Part shown: positions 61,844 to 64,000 of the stretch, piece after piece | Layout: each line of letters starts with the position of its first letter | Numbering within the stretch: position 1 is the first letter of the stretch | Origin: Pseudomonadota bacterium | GTDB taxonomy: Bacteria; Pseudomonadota; Gammaproteobacteria; Steroidobacterales; Steroidobacteraceae | Reading direction: 5' to 3' | DNA: 64,000 nucleotides | NCBI GenBank assembly: GCA_018241505.1 | Contig: JAFEDS010000014.1 | Coordinates: forward strand, 22,125 to 86,124 | Notes under the pieces: model-generated | What the model was told of the DNA's origin: nothing | Database searches by the model: none | The model's input: only the letters and a program-made list of their open reading frames with translations | Program-made: the position numbers and the translations under genes

Positions 61844-62902
61844 CTAGTCGTAGTAATTGATACTCGGATTGTCGCCGGGGCAGATCACCCCGACCACATC
61901 GATGCCATCCGCGGAGGTTGCTTCCAGCGAATGCAGTTGCTTGCGTGGCAGAAAGATCACGTCCCCGGCCGTGACGCGCGCCTTCTTGTTTTCCGTCCAC
62001 ATGTAGCCTTCCCCCGACAACACGATGATCGCCTCTTCATACAGGTGGCGATGCGGTGCGGCCTTGGAGGGTGGGATGTGGCCGATGAACTGAGTGATGA
62101 CATTGGAGCCGATGCGCTTGTCGACCAGGACCTGGAAGTAGCGCGGACCCATCTCGGTGCGTTGCTGCGGATCGACTGCCACGACCCGCTCGGGACACTG
62201 GGCATCGAAGTTGGTGGGCATCTCGTCCAACCAACTGATCTCCCCCAGCGGACAGGCGAGCACAAACACCTTGAGTGTCTGGCCGGCAGCGGCTGAGAGT
62301 TGGATTGCTTCCGATGGACGGATGTAGACGCCGTCGGTCGCCTTGACCGGCAGCGCGGTGCCGGAAATGGTCACGCTGCCCGACCCGGCACCAATGAAAA
62401 GAATGACATCGCGGGATCCCAGGCTGAATACCGGCGAGGGCTCGCCAGAGACCTCCATCAAAAGCTGCGTCTGATACAAGGCGCCCAACTCCGCGGACAC
62501 CATGTAGCAGTAGCGCAGGGAGCCGCGGGTCTCCATGGCAGCCAGGCCGGACGAGAAGACGTAGCAGGTACCATTCAGCAGGGCACGGGCACCGTCGCGC
62601 TCGGTCACCACTGGGATATCCCGGTTCGCGGCACTGAGCGGGTCGTCGAGGGGCGAACCACCCGGAAGGTTCGTATGCGCGCCATCGCAGAACGGGCCAT
62701 TCCGTGTGTGTTTACAGCCACAGAACAGCAGCTCGTCGTCCTGGGCAGCCTTGAACTTCATGGGTTCGAAGCCCGTGCCCTTATGCGAGCCGTCGCAAAA
62801 AGGCTGTTTTGCGGAACGTCCGCAGCTACACCAGAAATACGTCCGGCCGGCTTTTACGTTCACCAGACATGGTTTCGGGCGCGCAACAACTGGAGTGTTC
62901 AT
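61844..62902 (-). CDS. CDGSH iron-sulfur domain-bicupin fusion protein
   Basis: A 352-residue protein joining two short CDGSH [2Fe-2S] motifs to a cupin region. Cluster 1 ligands: C25, C27, C36, H40 (WCSCG, FCDGSH). Cluster 2: C61, C63, C72, H76 (FCGCK, FCDGAH). From about residue 95 two cupin halves follow. The C-terminal one keeps a full metal site, H284, H286, E290 and H324 (PHRHLYEEAIIVLSGEGY, QLHSLEA); the N-terminal half has no obvious ligands. It may be a redox- or oxygen-using enzyme whose FeS part supplies electrons, or a sensor. First structural gene after TetR; ATG at 62902. Exact reaction unknown. Confidence 0.87.
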   Translation of the reverse strand: MNTPVVARPKPCLVNVKAGRTYFWCSCGRSAKQPFCDGSHKGTGFEPMKFKAAQDDELLFCGCKHTRNGPFCDGAHTNLPGGSPLDDPLSAANRDIPVVTERDGARALLNGTCYVFSSGLAAMETRGSLRYCYMVSAELGALYQTQLLMEVSGEPSPVFSLGSRDVILFIGAGSGSVTISGTALPVKATDGVYIRPSEAIQLSAAAGQTLKVFVLACPLGEISWLDEMPTNFDAQCPERVVAVDPQQRTEMGPRYFQVLVDKRIGSNVITQFIGHIPPSKAAPHRHLYEEAIIVLSGEGYMWTENKKARVTAGDVIFLPRKQLHSLEATSADGIDVVGVICPGDNPSINYYD

Positions 62903-62969
62903 TGCGGGGTACTCTCCCCAACGGACAAGTCCTTGTACAGACCCGCTTTAGGCTGAAGGGCCTATTTTA

Positions 62970-63064
62970 TTGGCGCGGCACTGGCCGCGCGGAGCCGGGG
63001 CTGCGTTTCCGCCACCAAAAAGCGTGGTTTTTGGGGGGGCGCCCAGCCTGGCTGCTGGGTGCGC
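62970..63064. repeat. Two-hairpin dispersed repeat, copy 2, plus extra hairpin
   Basis: Inverted relative to copy 1 at 47642. GCGCGGC / GCCGCGC hairpin around 62973-62990 (27 identical bases 62970-62996), then CCAAAAA / TTTTTGG (63015-63021 / 63028-63034, loop GCGTGG). A third imperfect hairpin, GCGCCCAGC with GCTGGGTGCGC, spans 63039-63064 next to the tetR stop. The element fills the 168-bp gap between tetR and the CDGSH-cupin gene, where the operon promoter is also expected. Confidence 0.75.
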
Positions 63065-63070
63065 GGCGCG

Positions 63071-63751
63071 TCAGACCGCGGCCAAGCGGGCTTCGGCTTC
63101 GGCAGTTGCCTGGGCAGCGAGGCGCTCGATCGTGTGATAGGACTCGCGCGTGATTTGCTGCAGATCGGCGCAGAAGTAGGGTCGCAGGACCTCCAGTGTC
63201 TCGGCATAGCCTTCCAGGATGGCTTCCACCGTGACCTCCCGGTCGTGGTAATCCAGGTAGTTCAGCCAGTTCTCATTGACGATCCAAGTCACATCGATGA
63301 TGGAACGTAGCCGCTTCGGATCGGGCGGAAAGCGCATGTGACCGCCCGCCTGCAACGCCAACATGAACCTCTCCAGGTCACGCAGCCGCCTCTCCCGGTT
63401 GTCTGCGTATCGTTTGCGAAGCAGAGGGTCCTGCCGCAGGAGGTCTCCCATCTCCCGGTAGAAAAACCGGTACTTGAGTATGAGCTGTAATTGGCGCACG
63501 AACATCGTAGCCATGTGCTCCAGCGTCGGGGCCAGGTGGTCGCGGTACCAACCGGTATCCATCTCGTTGATGGCCTGTTGGAACAGGGCGTAGATGATTT
63601 CCTGCTTGTTGCGGAAGTGATATTGCAGGTTGCCCTTGCTGATGCCACACCGTTCGGCAATACGATTGGAGGAGACCGCGGCACTGCCGTGCTCATTGAA
63701 GAGCTCCAGTGCTGCTTGCAGGATTCGGAACTGCGTGGCGCGCGTAGCCAT
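63071..63751 (-). CDS. TetR family transcriptional regulator
   Basis: A 226-residue repressor-type regulator. The N-terminal HTH is SSNRIAERCGISKGNLQYHF (about residues 26-45); the rest is an all-helical ligand-binding domain, with an Ala/Glu-rich end. The YHFRNKQEI segment is the standard TetR helix after the HTH. ATG at 63751. It is divergent from a partial acyl-CoA dehydrogenase gene (99 bp between starts) and upstream of the CDGSH-cupin cluster, so it could control both. Ligand unknown. Confidence 0.94.
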   Translation of the reverse strand: MATRATQFRILQAALELFNEHGSAAVSSNRIAERCGISKGNLQYHFRNKQEIIYALFQQAINEMDTGWYRDHLAPTLEHMATMFVRQLQLILKYRFFYREMGDLLRQDPLLRKRYADNRERRLRDLERFMLALQAGGHMRFPPDPKRLRSIIDVTWIVNENWLNYLDYHDREVTVEAILEGYAETLEVLRPYFCADLQQITRESYHTIERLAAQATAEAEARLAAV

Positions 63752-63850
63752 ACGCCCTCATTTTCCCCAACGCCCCCCGCGCCGCGCAAGCAGCAGTGTG
63801 GTATCTTTAGGTCTAAACTAATTGGCCCGGCATTATTGAGGAGGGGTGAA

Positions 63851-64000
63851 GTGAACTCCCTGGATCTGTTCGACGTTCGCAGCGCACTCACTGAAGAAGA
63901 GCGCATGGTGCAGGATTCGGTGGCACGGCTGGTGGACGAGCGGATCCTGCCCATCATCCAAAAATGCTTTGAGGAACATCGCTTCCCGCGCGAGCTGGTC
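63851..64000 (+). CDS. Acyl-CoA dehydrogenase family protein, N-terminal fragment
   Basis: The first 50 codons of a gene continuing past the right edge. The peptide (TEEERMVQDSVARLVDERIL, then PIIQKCFEEHRFPRELV) matches the N-terminal helices of acyl-CoA dehydrogenases, with a glutaryl-CoA-dehydrogenase-like flavour. GTG start behind a strong GGAGGGG. Divergent from tetR. The remaining FAD-binding and catalytic parts are not visible, so the substrate class stays open. Confidence 0.8.
   Translation, partial: MNSLDLFDVRSALTEEERMVQDSVARLVDERILPIIQKCFEEHRFPRELV

Overview
The window reads as chromosomal DNA of a high-GC Gram-negative bacterium. Two TonB-dependent receptors, an RND/NodT tripartite pump, lipoproteins with lipoboxes and many two-component and cyclic-di-GMP proteins point to a proteobacterium. 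The mix of secreted S9 and M20 peptidases, a FAN1-type nuclease, SelO and an MhpT-like transporter would fit a gammaproteobacterium near Xanthomonadales/Steroidobacteraceae, but that placement is inference. Start codons are often GTG or TTG. I see no rRNA, tRNA, CRISPR array, transposase or phage gene. No gene-free stretch exceeds 300 bases; the longest is 14905-15131.

Layout. 1-10090: a partial SDR oxidoreductase and a LysR regulator face a rightward run of wrbA, a DMT exporter, a flavin monooxygenase and a permease-adaptor-NodT efflux system, which looks like a detoxification/efflux block. 10119-19680: an APC permease, a secreted prolyl oligopeptidase, an orphan PrnB-family protein, SelO, a XylD-type sugar-acid dehydratase, a DUF2934 protein and a small lipoprotein. 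19652-27175: a coupled FAN1-like nuclease and FeS helicase pair, then a TonB receptor with an M20 peptidase. 27292-38688: a dense signalling block with a MASE1 diguanylate cyclase, two REC-GAF-GGDEF-EAL proteins with decayed GGDEF sites, two histidine kinases, a single-domain receiver, and an ECF sigma factor beside a Yip1-like membrane protein. 38775-47538: an orphan ParA; a four-gene run of MFS transporter, SGNH hydrolase, secreted phosphatase-superfamily enzyme and kinase-aminotransferase fusion that could form an amino-alcohol salvage route; then a GbcA-like Rieske oxygenase with proline iminopeptidase. 47716-55616: a second signalling block with a GAF-GGDEF-EAL protein, a triple-receiver hybrid kinase, stand-alone CheR and CheB, and a REC-kinase. 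55613-64000: a leftward cluster of TetR regulator, CDGSH-bicupin fusion, TonB receptor, APC permease and two class V PLP enzymes, facing a partial acyl-CoA dehydrogenase.

The best candidate for an undescribed system is the 55613-63751 cluster. It combines outer-membrane uptake, inner-membrane uptake, two PLP enzymes and an FeS/cupin protein behind one regulator. Second candidates are the orphan PrnB-like protein and the 39536-45215 run. A two-hairpin repeat occurs twice, at about 47642-47710 and 62970-63034, and low-complexity in-frame insertions recur in several unrelated enzymes.
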